This document shows positions 22,424-33,690 of a DNA stretch of 64,000 nt, one piece after another (the first letter of the stretch is position 1; every line of letters starts with the position of its first letter). Origin of the DNA: Norana najaformis (taxonomy: Eukaryota; Annelida; Clitellata; Crassiclitellata; Hormogastridae); the NCBI GenBank assembly GCA_964023275.1, contig OZ029928.1:2316462-2380461 (forward strand), written 5' to 3'. The notes under the pieces are model-generated. The model did not search any database. It was given only the letters and a program-made list of their open reading frames with translations, and had not been told where the DNA came from. The position numbers and the translations under genes are program-made.

Positions 22424-23084
22424 ACTTCTTGCGCTGAATAGTTACGCTTAGTCATCTCAAAATACATACGTATCACAATTATCACAGCAAATAAGCACAT
22501 TACGACCATTGTTGTCATCTGAATATACATACTTTGCAGACTATATAATGTTGTTGGACAGATACAGTAATACATAAATCTTCTTGCTTTGGTAATTAGA
22601 TCAATTTTTGTTCAAATAGCATTTATATTTATATATTTCTAATGATTTCTATTAGGTAAATATGGTTTTATTTAGCATTTTAATTTTGGGTCAAAGTGAC
22701 CCCAGTGGTACTCAGTGTTGCATATCGTAAGGTATGCCACCTGGTGAGCATAAGTGGTACTAACAACAGAGGACTTTGTAAAGAATGGTCATATCTATAA
22801 AGTAAAAAAATCATGAAAATGCTGCATGTGATGTAATGCAAGCAGTTGGATTTTCGATATTTCTGTCCTTTGCCGATTGATTTTAAAACTCGTGTCCTGT
22901 TTGTATTCGTATTGTAATTGTAAACTCTGATTTTTACAGTGGCCCAAGGGAGCTAATTCGCTAAAACTAAAAAACTTATTTACAGGAGCTCAGTCAAAAT
23001 GAATTTGGTAGCAATCCAGTACAGTATGTGAAGTTTGGGCGTTTGCCTCTTACATCAAAATGCAGTGTTCCTTATTAGTCTAAT
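22424..23084. other. No recognised gene
   Basis: AT-rich, no motif, no convincing open frame. Possibly 5' flank of the piggyBac remnant. Confidence 0.4.
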
Positions 23085-23290
23085 ATTATCTAAAGACTTC
23101 TATAGCGCCGTTTTCATAATATTCAAGGCATCAGTCGATGGTTACGCCAAGTCAAAATCGCATTTACCCTAAGTCAAAATCGCAGTCAAAATTGTAAACG
23201 ATTGGATAAGTCGGGTCGAATTTCGATATTTCAGAGAAACCAGAGTGGCTGGATTGAGCCGACTATCGAGGCCCTCCCTATAAGAAGAAT
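23085..23290 (-). mobile_element. CR1-like LINE 3' fragment
   Basis: The forward strand starts with acttctatagcgccgttttc and continues with aaggcatcagtcgatgg, then aagtcaaaatcgcagtcaaaatt. The fragment at 45155-46050 has the same order of words, so it is the same LINE family on the minus strand. Only about 200 bp of the 3' end remain. Confidence 0.65.
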
Positions 23291-24709
23291 CATGAACTGA
23301 ATTCTCTTCTCAACCGGAAGCCAATACAAATGTTTAAGTACAGAAGGTAAATGTATATGCTCAAATTTTTAAGTATTAGTATTAAAACATTCGTCCACAT
23401 TGATATATTAAATCTTACATATTCCACATTGTAATTGCATCCACGAGTAAAATTAAGCAAAGCAGTCATTAACTTACAAATCATTTCTAACACCGAGTGT
23501 ATTAGCATTCAGATCTCAATTGTTATTATACAATTTCTAGATCAAAAGTTAGAATCGATGCTCAATATAATTGAATTATTGCTTGGTAGCATCAGAAGTC
23601 TGATTAAGTTTTAAGTCAAGTTGTTATAGTGATTTTACATTTAACGGCCCACAATCTGAGAAGAATACCGAAGTTCATGCCCTTCTGTCTTCCAGCGCCG
23701 CCTGCGTGTGTATAGATATACAGTTGTTAAAGTTCTAAACATGAATTGATATTGCTTTCAGAACGCTAGCTGGTTATTTTTGGTTCCAGATGCATTGTGG
23801 GTGTCTAAATTTACGATGGCTAATAGTAGCCCATTACAAAGTTGGTTTCACTTAGTGTTATTATGTGTTTAGTGCTGGAACTTTAAGATTTTTGAATCGA
23901 ACCAGTTTTGAAATGAGTTTACAGTATGAGTTTCGTTTATTGATTGCCATATATGGTTTGGTTAGTTTGGGAGTATGTTATGGCATTTTGTGTGCTAAAA
24001 ATTCAAAATTCTGATTTTTGCCTTTTGAAGAACGGAGGTACTGATACAAAATGCGCTATAGTATGCCTATACCTGTTGTAAAGTCATCTAGCTGGCGGGA
24101 AAGTAGGATCGGCTGTTGGGCACGGTGAATAAGAAGGACGGCTGAACCTAGAGTTGAGGAGTCGCTGGGTTGAGTCAGTTCCTGAATGACTGAGCGAGAA
24201 GATATTCGAGGAATTCGAAGGAGGGTTCAGTCAGACGAACTGGATGAGCGAAGTCGAGTGACGGGAAGCCTGAGAAGCCGAGAAACGCTTTCCGTCCCTT
24301 AGTCTTTGTTTTATCCCGGTACCCGTGGTCCTGGTGGTATGGGTGAACTGGAGCTGTTTGGTCTGATGACACGGAACCATTGCCGAGCTTGTCGTCTGTA
24401 TGAGAATGGACTCCTAATCCATTCAAGTATTTCTGAGTGGTGATTATGCGAGTGGAAATGTCGACTTGAACAGACCAACGCAAGATGACTGAGACTTCTA
24501 CTACGCCCGTAGGTCTGTAGATGTCGTGAGAGTTGATTTTGGTGTTTCTCTGTATAGGATGGTTTGCAGTTTTTGATAGGACTGTGTGACAGTTATTGGT
24601 TATTCTGTTGAAAGAAGTGTCTTTGCAAATAAAATGTGTAATTAGGCAGTGTAAATATAACGACTGAAATTAGAAATTGGGTTTTTCTTAAAAATTTAGC
24701 TGAGAGAAT
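23291..24709. other. No recognised gene; unexplained open frame at 24175-24483
   Basis: Mostly AT-rich. A GC-richer block at about 24090-24530 carries a 102-codon minus frame (24175-24483) without a motif I know, and other frames there are also partly open. It may be part of a retroelement. Not enough to call a gene. Confidence 0.35.
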
Positions 24710-24925
24710 TCGCGACAGTGACTTAGTTGACTCTGTGGTGCAAACACTTTATGACATATATTGCACTCGTATGATTTTTCTCCAGTGTAAGTTCTTACAT
24801 AAGTTTTGAGATTGTGACTATGCTCAGATGTTTTGTTTAGAAATCTACAGTTGAATCAGTGTTCTTTGTTTTCAGTCTTTGCATGCATCTTCAGATCTTC
24901 AACAGAGTGAAAACATTTTAAAAGT
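24710..24925 (-). pseudogene. C2H2 zinc-finger fragment (dead)
   Basis: On the minus strand one frame reads C-F-H-S-V-E-D-L-K-M-H, then a stop, then H-N-L-K-T-Y-V-R-T-Y-T-G-E-K-S-Y-E-C-N-I-C-H-K-V-F-A. T-G-E-K-x-Y-x-C-x-x-C-x-K-x-F is the linker and first half of classical C2H2 fingers. The second finger lacks its final His, the linker His is changed, and the stop lies inside, so this is a pseudogene fragment, possibly retroposed. Confidence 0.65.
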
Positions 24926-25789
24926 TCTTGCCGTTTATCTATGTTGCTTTGAACTCTATCAAGAGTTCAACTGGGTAGAACGAAACTGCTGGTTGGCGTT
25001 TGTTATAAAGTACCACATGAGAATGGAACTATGGCCTTCATAAATTTCAGGAAAGGGCTACCAGAAATTATACTTCAACTTTGGAGATTACGACTACCAC
25101 AGCTCCGTCTCATCCTGCATTACCTTCTTTTTTGCTTATTCTAGATTGTGAGTAACTCAGCAAATAGACTTCTGAAATCAGAAGTAGAAACCAAAAAAAC
25201 CAAGATGAGATTACTGTCTAGGCCCGAAGTAAACGAAATATATCTCACCTGCCAGCATAACAATAAAAATAGTGTAGCACAATTTTTTTATTTTGTCAAG
25301 CTCATCAAAAAAAGAAAACGCTATAATATATCAAAAGTTGAGTTATCGATATTTATGTCTTCTGGCGATTAAACTCAAAGTTCACGTTCCATGTGAAACG
25401 CTAATCAGATATTAAAACGTGATCGTTAAGAAACCTGGAGTTTTTAACAAAAGTAATCGAGGCTGTCGATATATTACAAAATCTAAATCTGATCTGTTCA
25501 GTAGTAACCAAGCACAAATTTCAATTCATTAAAGTAATCGTGTTTATGTTTCCACTTATCAGTTTGGCTTCTTAATTGTGTAACTGTCTTACTTGCACTA
25601 ATTTTCCTTTGAAAAATCAATTAAATAACACTCGTACGAGTCATACTAACGTAATCTGTGTAGAAATCATTATACAAACTAAAGATTACTAAAAAGCGTT
25701 AATTTTTGCCCTCTAGCCAACAAATAAACATGTTCTGTACTATCATGCCATCTACTGAATATATGTATAACTGCAACAGAATATACTCA
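24926..25789. other. No recognised gene
   Basis: AT-rich. A 74-codon plus frame (25148-25372) is Lys-rich without motif. Nothing supported. Confidence 0.4.
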
Positions 25790-26900
25790 TTATGATTCCT
25801 CACACCCATCAATTTCTTACTACGGCAGAGAATCTCCGTGTTTTGTGCTAATTGAAAGAATCAGTCCAACTGTACTGCCCCTCTTACAGTGATAATCTTA
25901 TAAGCTTCAATCAGGTCTCTGCTACTCCTTCTCTCCAATGTCATTAGACCACATCTTTTCAACCTCTTTTCATTGCCCAGATCATTGTAACTCCGAATCC
26001 TTTTGCACATATCGTTCTGCACTTGTACCAGTTGTTCTATGTCATATTTTAAGATATGAATTTCCTATCGTGATGCAACACTTCAACTATGGTCTCAACA
26101 GTAATCTGTACAACCTCAGTAGAGTATCCTTGTCTCTGCTAACTACTCTCCTATTTCTCATACCCAAGGTTCAGTAACCCTTTTTTGTTGCTTCAGCACA
26201 TTGCTTTGAAAATTTTGTACCCTTATGCATCATCACTTCCAATTCCTTTTATTCATCACTCACTTTAATACAACACAGTACTTTCTATGAAACTTCGCCA
26301 CATACATCACAGAATACTTTTTCATCTTAAAAGAACTGCCAGTCCTTAGACCAAGGAACAGTTTTCTTGGATTTCCTAACATTATCTTCGCTTCTTTTTC
26401 ATCACCCACTGTTCTGCACAGTTCTCTTTCATCCCCAAACTTTGAAACTGTGGACAACATTCCATAACCTACAATACCAATCAAAATTAGAAACACAAAT
26501 GGCTCAAATACTGATCCTGGTGGCACTCCGCTTAGCACTTTTTTCACCCAGAATTTCTCCCTTATGCCCTCCTTTTGCCATCAGCCTAAAACCAACTTAG
26601 AATCCACATTATCATCTGCCCTGTAATTCCGTGTAGTTGCAACTTTTTGGCCAGCCGTACGTCAGGTAATTTGTCAAGTGCTTTAGCAAAATCTAGGTAC
26701 ACTAAATCGATAGGTTTACCCTCATTCGTCCTTTTATAAGTCTCCTCAAAGAACTGTAATATATTTGTCAAGCATGAACGACCTCTTGTACATCAGTATT
26801 GACTGTCTTTTTATATCATACTCATTCAATTGCTCCATTATGTTATCCTTAATAATCCTCTTCATGACTTTGCACACAACACTGGTTAAGTCTTCTATAT
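25790..26900 (-). pseudogene. CR1-like LINE reverse transcriptase remnant
   Basis: Read on the minus strand from 26900 downwards: V-C-K-V-M-K-R-I-I-K-D-N-I-M-E-Q-L (start of the RT domain), N-I-L-Q-F-F-E-E-T-Y-K-R with P-I-D-L-V-Y-L-D-F-A-K-A-L-D-K-L-P (catalytic motif A, 26586-26771), then S-G-V-P-P-G-S-V-F-E-P (motif B) and S-K-F-G-D-E, where motif C should read A-D-D. Next come decayed tail sequence and L-G-N-E-K-R-L-K-R-C-G-L-M-T-L-E-R-R-S near 25960. There are several frameshifts, and the catalytic Asp pair is lost. Confidence 0.8.
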
Positions 26901-27054
26901 TACGCCTATACTGCACACTGAGCAAATATAATCAAGTTTAACATATGGTTCGTAGTATACAAAGTACTATTATTTAAATAAGCCGATCAATCTCTATTTT
27001 ATGATCACCCTTCATGCCAGCAAACATTGCACTTGGTCACTGAACAATATGACA

Positions 27055-27300
27055 CTTGATGTGCCTGCAGACGATGGTCGGTGCTCAAGCGTTCTTGGTA
27101 ATTGGTCCACGACCTTGGAATTTGCTGACCACTTTTTTCGTCCTGCTAGTTATTTCATGTCATTCAAGTCTATATACAAGACTCGATTTTTTCAAATTGC
27201 AACCTACCGAGGTTGGCTTCGAAAGGCTCACCTATCTGGTCGATCTGACTTATCCAAAATACTGATTTTTTATTATGATTTCACTTGAAGCGACCATCGC
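27055..27300 (+). mobile_element. CR1-like LINE 3' tail fragment
   Basis: Two overlapping plus frames share the features of a CR1 RT C-terminus: A-F-L-V-I-G-P-R-P-W-N-L-L in one, and Y-F-M-S-F-K-S-I-Y-K-T-R-F-F-Q in the other, the order expected for G-P-x-x-W-N-x-L ... S-F-K-x-x-L-K-T-x-L-F. A frameshift separates them. Fragment only. Confidence 0.5.
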
Positions 27301-28169
27301 TTTATGCCTAAGACATTGTGAAAACGATAATCTAGAAGTTATTAGATAATATTAGAACATTAAAAATAATTTTATGCATTATTTGTAGAGACCTTGGTAT
27401 TTTGCCAAGTCCTGCTGAGGACAGAAACTTTAAGTATTAATGCAAAAATCACAGTATTAAAGAAAAGCTAGTACTTTCTAGACTTTACTGCTTTAGCCGA
27501 TGACCAGTAAGATTCATAAGTATTGCCGATTGGCATTTGCTGTTTCGCATGTCTAATTTGTAATATAGTATCTTTAACACTAATTTTAAAGTGTGAAGTT
27601 TCCATTAAGCAAGTAAGTCAATGTTGGTAACGTGAATCAAACGCTCCCGCTTAAAACAACAACGCATACAAAACAGTAAAAAGTGGCACATTGTCCGTAA
27701 AAATGCAAAATTATAAACAGATTAGGGGAAAATAAAATTTTTAAAATCTAACTTTGTACAATGTTCAAGAAAAAACTAACAGCATTTATATTGAAGCAAT
27801 CATGGAAAGCAATGTAAGTGCAATTTCTTTATTTATTCAGTGAGCGGCAATGAAGGGTTTTTATCCAGCAATGTATTGAAGTGTAGTAATTCACATGTAT
27901 TTCCCCTTTGTGTTTAGTTGAATTTATGGTAGTGCTTTGGAGCAACTGAACAAGACAGTGAAGGGTTGACTGGGTGGCTTTAGAACTTCTTTCTCAGAAA
28001 TCATCACCACTAGTAGAAGGGCAGCCAACATTGTCGACACCAGATTGGAAATTGTACAAATAGATGGGCGCTTCATTCGAAGCTACCTGAATAAAGCATG
28101 TAAGTTTGAATTCGTGGTGAACGTCAGGCCTACCCGATTGATTGAAGAGTTCACCTTTCAACGCGCAGA
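27301..28169. other. No recognised gene
   Basis: AT-rich; nothing supported. Confidence 0.4.
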
Positions 28170-28475
28170 ATAGGGATTAGCGCCTCCCCTACACAGCGTG
28201 GGACCTCGAGCTAGTGTTTCTCTCGCAATTGTTGTTCGGTGTCATCGATTGATGGGCCAGAGCTGCTGTACAAACAACCTCGTTCATCAAATGGAGTCAG
28301 AATACTGATCCTTTGTGCAGCTATGACGCAGTGCATACAATGGCGCGCATTCTCGATGTTTGTCCGCAACACGCTTCATTGGCGGACTATTGGCGCTTCA
28401 CCTCGCTGATGATGACGCCTGCAACTCGCTGGCACGAATCGCACATGCAAGAAGAAGAATCGATTGATGCGTAGT
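28170..28475 (+). mobile_element. Non-LTR retrotransposon 3' coding fragment (tentative)
   Basis: A GC-richer island. One frame near 28320-28475 reads S-Y-D-A-V-H-T-M-A-R-I-L-D-V-C-P-Q and ends with A-T-R-W-H-E-S-H-M-Q-E-E-E-S-I-D-A and a stop. This resembles the C-terminal H-I-L-x-x-C-P zinc-like motif of several RT polyproteins. No upstream RT is present. Confidence 0.45.
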
Positions 28476-28648
28476 CATTACATAGTGGCGCTTAATATAT
28501 GCATATATAATAATACAAATTCACAATGTGCCCATTAGAGTACTCTTTATAATCGTCAACAACAATATCTCGTTATTACAGTATTTCTATGGCATATCGA
28601 TTTTCAAAACTGTTGTCACGAAACCGTAAGCCAGTTGCATATAGGATT

Positions 28649-29698
28649 TTAGTAACTCAATATTGGCTTCCCATTCCAATCCAATTTAGTAATATTTGCG
28701 GGTATGAGAACAAATTCATCATTCCATCTGCTTAGCAGCTGACAGTAATCTTCTCTGCCTTTTGAACCAACATGAAGACCCACTTCTCGACGATTAATGC
28801 AAAGACAAGAGGAAGTATCGGCATTGTAACTCTTAAGATTGTTGTATATCGTAAAGAGTTTTTCTTGATAGGCGAAATAAATAAACCATTGTTCCCACAT
28901 GGAATCAGCCGAACCAGAGCGTTCAAACCCTTTGTACCAATTTGTAGTGACACTTCCAGGCACATATGGATGGAAATCTTTGAGTAGAATGTGAGTATGA
29001 TACCAATCTTGAAAATCCTTCCATACAGATGGCTTAGGAGAAAACCCCCATGTTCCAATGCATTTGTACATAAACATCGTCTCATTCTGAGGTACTTTCA
29101 ACGGATTAAAGGAACCATCGTGCGATTTCTGTTCGTCACTAGTGAGAGTAGTTCCAGCAAAGTCGTTCCTCGCGTTGTAAATGCGGTGAACAGCCTTTAT
29201 CCATCGGTAGCTGTACTTTGAAATACTGATGTCATCTTCTAAAATCAGCGCCAATTCTTTAGATTCTGAGTCTCTGGATCTCCACGTATCTATCCACTGG
29301 CCATAGATTCCTGCGTGAGCATTCTGTATGTGAACTCGAGTTGGTCCGTGTCGCCACTTAAATGAACGCGCAGCTTCAACAGTTTCGTCGTGTATTCGAC
29401 CGTTCTTATCTCTGTCTATCCAGATTTCTAAAGCGCCTTGACTACCATCCAGTTCAATTTCATCGACAGATTTTAATAGTTTTAATAAGGACTGTGCTCT
29501 GTTGAACGTAATAATGATAATTCGAAAATCAACTTCTTCGAGATACACGCAAGGGGTTCCGGTAACACACTTTTGGTTGTCACCACTCGGCCTAATAGGT
29601 TGTTGGATTCGAAGTGATCTCAAGCGATTCAAATACAGTAGATATCCGCACACACTGCATATAATAAAAGCAAACAAAAACTTCTTTTGTTGGATCAT
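28649..29698 (-). CDS. Golgi type II glycosyltransferase-like protein (single coding exon)
   Basis: Intact frame of 349 residues. Residues about 7-24 (F-L-F-A-F-I-I-C-S-V-C-G-Y-L-L-Y-L) form one membrane segment after a short Lys-containing N-terminus, the signal-anchor layout of Golgi enzymes; a stem follows. The catalytic-like part begins F-R-I-I-I-I-T-F-N-R-A (about 58), the start of a GT-A fold. Next come L-E-I-W-I-D-R-D and A-L-I-L-E-D-D-I-S-I-S (about 150), which sits where the metal-binding D-x-D motif lies in GNT-I-like (GT13) enzymes. Two N-glycosylation sequons (N-E-T, N-I-T) and conserved Trp/Cys follow. Substrate is unknown. On the minus strand a possible acceptor (ccattgtag) about 50 bases upstream of the ATG suggests a 5'UTR intron. 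I am fairly sure of the enzyme class, not of the reaction. Confidence 0.75.
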   Translation of the reverse strand: MIQQKKFLFAFIICSVCGYLLYLNRLRSLRIQQPIRPSGDNQKCVTGTPCVYLEEVDFRIIIITFNRAQSLLKLLKSVDEIELDGSQGALEIWIDRDKNGRIHDETVEAARSFKWRHGPTRVHIQNAHAGIYGQWIDTWRSRDSESKELALILEDDISISKYSYRWIKAVHRIYNARNDFAGTTLTSDEQKSHDGSFNPLKVPQNETMFMYKCIGTWGFSPKPSVWKDFQDWYHTHILLKDFHPYVPGSVTTNWYKGFERSGSADSMWEQWFIYFAYQEKLFTIYNNLKSYNADTSSCLCINRREVGLHVGSKGREDYCQLLSRWNDEFVLIPANITKLDWNGKPILSY

Positions 29699-31720
29699 TA
29701 TTTTTTAAGCTGACGATTTAGTCCGTTGAAATAATTCCCTTATGTCTACAATGGAAAACACGAAGGACAGTAAAAATATCAGTTTATGCTACCGTTACCG
29801 TCTTCAACAATCAAAAGTCAAACATATCAAACAAATTTTGTGGCAAATTGTTAATCAAGATTTGCAGGCGAGAGAAGGTCTTTAGACTTTGCCTGACATT
29901 CGTTATTTGAGTTAAATTAAAAAGTTAATCAGTTAAGAAGATTAGAGAAAAACTGTTTCCCACTTTAAATTAGTGTAAGAGAATAATCTCTGCATGTAAA
30001 CTTCATAGCTTAAGAATATATCTAAATGGCAGCTCTTGTGAAATAACAGAGTCGTGTAAAAGCCAACACTTTCAAATCTTACTACTAGTTTCGTATCAGT
30101 CCTTAAGTTTGCATTCTATTGAGTTTTTGAGGTTTCCTATCTAACATGTGTTATTGTCGTTGTGTTGTCTTACACTGATTTTAAATTTTGAAGTTTTGAT
30201 GTAAAATAATACCATGCTTTGTTATCCATCACACTTTAGTTCATTGCATAGATACAGTAGTTGCTGGTTTATCGTCTATTAATAGGAGATGTGGATGTTC
30301 TGTCCGATTCCAGTTCAAACTTAAACTAGTTGAAAAAAGGATATTTCACAGTATATTCAGTTTATTTCCAAGTTTACAACCACGCGTGGTTTCAGGCACT
30401 CTCCGCCATCTCTGCCCTATAGTGATCGCTGTTTCCTTTGACAGTTAACAGAACACCGAAACCAAAGAATTTTTAGGCTATTATTAAGGCGTTCAGTTGT
30501 CATCTCTGGTAATTTAGTGAAGTCACACTTGGTGTGTCCTTCTTTTATTAAAATGTTGAGTTCATTCAGACAGGTAGACAAGTTGGATTGGAGCACCCAC
30601 TTCTAAGACTTTACTCAAAAGCTGAACCTGATGGCTTCTTGTATAGCCACCAGCACAGGAACATATTTTCATATCCTGAAACTGAAGGATCCATTCTTGT
30701 AGTTCTCATCAAAAATCTCGAATAAAATCAAGGACCATCTTGCTTCATTGCAAATCGTGATGGCAAGGAAGTTGCCAATGAAGCGCCATGATAGGAATAA
30801 ACTAATCCAGGATTACAACTCAGTTGTAGCAAACGACGAACTGCACAGAAACATTTGCTGCGAGATGTTCAGTGTCGCCACAAAATTTCTGGCTTCAAGA
30901 AGACTACTTTGCTGGCCGGATTTGAATCAAATGCAAAATAACAATCTGAGCTGTCCCCGTACTAAACACTGACAAGGATATAAAGTCGTAGTTTAAGGCT
31001 GGCTAATGTATCATTGCATTCGCAGATTGTTCACTTACTACTTTATCACAGTATTAGATGTTAGATATTGACAGTCAATGTCAAACTAAAGTACGTGTTT
31101 TGTTATGCTTGTGCACTGATTCACGTTTGCTTGCTATAAAGCCATGTACCCAGAAATCGTTGGTCGACTTGTGCATCCTATAAATATAAGTCAATTTGGC
31201 TCAGATTTTCACCATAGTTGTGTTTTAACAGATTGACTGTAATTGTGGGTTCCAACACTGAACTTTAAATAAAAAACATCTGGACCACTCAAGGCCCCAA
31301 TAACCTATACCTACTCAACACAGTTCATCCCAAATTTTCCAGTTTAGCTGTCTAGGCTATTCAAGTGAAGGTTTCTTAGTCAGTTCATAAAAGTTCGCTT
31401 CCTCTAATTATATCCAGTGGGCGTCCATTTTGAGCATTTAGTTTTCTGTGACAAAAATGTTTTTCTACTATTGCAGAAAAATGTGGTAGACGCCTTTGTA
31501 TTTCACTCTGCTAAAACTAATTAATGTTTAATAATAATAATAATAAGACAATTTATATAGCGCCGTAGCGTCCAATGTCATTCAAGTAATTCTGAATATA
31601 CTTAATACACTGGCTGTCTTAGTGATAATGATAACGTAGCAAAATGTACAGATCATTTTTACAGGACTCATAATAATCTGGACGAAAATCCAGGTGTTTT
31701 GATTTCCTGCTTATCTTTAG
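29699..31720. other. No recognised gene
   Basis: AT-rich region between the glycosyltransferase-like gene and the orphan exon. A short (AAT)n run near 31538 is followed by a tatagcgccgtagcgtcc segment resembling the 3' ends of the LINE fragments elsewhere. The 74-codon plus frame 30748-30972 has no motif. Confidence 0.4.
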
Positions 31721-31870
31721 AAAAAAATAAGTGATGTGTCCATCTATGACACATGCTGGCAGTACCCAGTTGAAAATGGCCAGTACTCTACAGCCAAGAT
31801 CTCCCTAGGTAACGTCTGTGGCCTGGATGAATTGTGTGCTGAGCGTTTGATATATGTCCATTCGTGCTTG
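31721..31870 (+). CDS. Orphan candidate exon encoding a cysteine-rich 50-residue segment
   Basis: Bounded by an acceptor-like ttatctttag (to 31720) and a strong donor cttg|gtaagt (31871). Exactly 150 bases, open in the phase 0/phase 0 frame. It reads K-K-I-S-D-V-S-I-Y-D-T-C-W-Q-Y-P-V-E-N-G, then S-L-G-N-V-C-G-L-D-E-L-C-A-E-R-L-I-Y-V-H-S-C-L. Four Cys, and a C-x(n)-I-Y-V-H-S-C ending that faintly resembles the T-Y-W-V-Y-P-S-C end of the BRICHOS exon 5 of genes A and B. It could belong to a third, more diverged BRICHOS gene or to something unrelated; I found no partner exons nearby. Confidence 0.4.
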
Positions 31871-32040
31871 GTAAGTGTATTTGCGCAGCTCTTTAAGTTC
31901 ACTAGAAGCAGGACGTTTGGGAGCCGGCCGTTTGAGCGCCCATGAGCACACTTGACACTTAGTCTACAAATTTGCGTATATTATTATTCTTTTATTGAAT
32001 TGATTGAGATTGTTTTAATGTGTATATTTTATGCTGGTTC

Positions 32041-33110
32041 CCTTGCGCATGATATTGCGCAGTTTTGTTGCTGGATTTCTCCTATTTTACAACTTCTCAG
32101 ATGATTCTGAAATAAGGGTGGCAATTACACAATCACAATGGTTTCATATCCGAAAAGGGGTCAGGCAAGGCAGCGTCCCTTCACCATATTTATTTAACAT
32201 CTTGGCATAAGGAGATTGAGGGAGAGAGAGAGAGAAAAGAGAGAGAGACTGAGAGAAACAGAGAGAAACAGAGAGAGAGAATCATGAGAGAAACACCCGA
32301 TGGTTTCAAGGACGGATAAAAATTGGTGACAGGAAGGTCCCCAACCTGAGATATGCCGATGACATTGTATTGTTGACTGGTTGATCGCCTTGATCGGGTT
32401 AGCCAGAAACTTGGATTGTTGTTTAATATTGACAAGACAAAGGTGATGGGAATGAACGGTGCTACCTGCTGTATCAAGGTTCAGGGTGAACAGCTGGAAC
32501 AGGTTGATACGTTCTGTTCCTTGGAGCTCTCATCACAGAGGATGCTGAATGCACTAAGGAAATCAGAGATGGATTGAACAAAGGTGAAAGAATCATGGGA
32601 ACGTCGAAGAAACTTTGGAAAAGTCATGGTTTACCAGTTACAACTAAATTAGGATTCTGAGGGCACTGATATGGCCAGTTGCAACTTATGGTTGCGAAGG
32701 GTGGATCATCAAGAGAACAGATGAAATGAGGATAAATGGATTTGAAATGAACTGAGGCAACAACTGAGGGTTTCTTGGATAACAAGGAAAACCAGCGAAT
32801 GGATACTGGAAGAAACCGGCATGGAACGTCAAATCTTAAGTAGACATCAAATCAAGGAAGTTGACATACTTTGGTCATATTATGAGGAAAATTGAGATTG
32901 TTTGGAGAAAGAAATAGTGTAGGGTACAAAATCTGCTCGCGAGCACTTGAAAGACCACAAACGGACTGGATTTGGAACTTAAGGTCTTGGACAGGAATAA
33001 CTATGGGTCAGTTACCGAGGACAACTTAAGATGGAAACTGGAGACAGACGGTACATCGTGTGGCCCAACTTCGGATCGAAGATGGTCAAAGACAAGACAA
33101 GACAACACAA
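32041..33110 (+). pseudogene. Non-LTR retrotransposon RT C-terminal remnant (family 2)
   Basis: Broken plus frames give, in order: K-G-V-R-Q-G-S-V-P-S-P-Y-L-F-N (RT motif B, ~32155), a decayed motif C region, G-L-L-F-N-I-D-K-T-K-V-M-G-M-N, E-Q-L-E-Q-V-D-T-F-C-S-L, W-P-V-A-T-Y-G-C-E-G-W, a W-I-L-E-E-T-G-M-E-R-Q segment, and a decayed G-H-I-M-R-K region. This is the C-terminal half of an invertebrate non-LTR ORF. A fragment of the same kind, still intact, is at 39041-39290. A (GA)n stretch interrupts the element at 32219-32290. Confidence 0.75.
32219..32290. repeat. (GA)n microsatellite inside the LINE remnant
   Basis: gagaga repeats with acagagagaaacagag imperfections, absent from the coding logic on either side (between RT motif B and motif C), so it arose or inserted after the element died. 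Confidence 0.8.
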
Positions 33111-33164
33111 GTCAAATCTATTTGTTTTTATATGTTTATTTTTTTAAACACTTATAACGCGCGA

Positions 33165-33690
33165 AATGTCAGCACACCTGAATCTGAGTTGCAGTCAGAG
33201 ATACAGCCATCATTGACACGAACATTTCCAACTGTCACAGGATTATCAGTGATTAGTAAATCCAGCAGATTTCCACAGCGGGTTGAAGTTGAAACATGCT
33301 GGTTGAGATCGAATGATTTTAATAGATTGTCTAACCCGTGATCAGTATGATTTTCATCATTGCCTCGGCAGTTAAAGTCGGCACAAACAAGCAGTAACTG
33401 TGGATATCATGTCCGAAAATTCGTCATAGAATATATGAATGGAACTTGATGGTGGACGATATATGTTAGCGATGATCAAAGAGGAAGCAGCTTTACCTAC
33501 TCGAACCAACTGAAGCTCATACGACGACGTATAAAAGTGTTCAGACAAGCGATGCCCATCCGACTGCTTATTAGTGTTCAAAATAATAGTCTCAAATCAC
33601 TTTGCTATCGGTATTAATTCCTCTGCGACGTCGTTGGCTAATGCTTCTAGTGTTTAGGGCGTCTTTATAAGTAACGCTCCTACATGTATT
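33165..33690 (-). pseudogene. LINE endonuclease-domain fragment
   Basis: Minus frames read E-L-Q-L-V-R-V-G-K-A-A-S-S-L-I-I-A-N-I-Y-R-P-P, then Y-D-E-F-S-D-M-I (33372-33581). After a frame change comes D-F-N-C-R-G-N-D-E-N-H-T-D-H-G-L-D-N-L-L, with L-L-D-L-L-I-T-D-N-P down to 33165. This is the C-terminal half of the apurinic endonuclease domain of CR1/L2-type elements (Y-R-P-P; G-D-F-N; L-D-L-x-x-T). The RT part is not adjacent. Confidence 0.75.
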
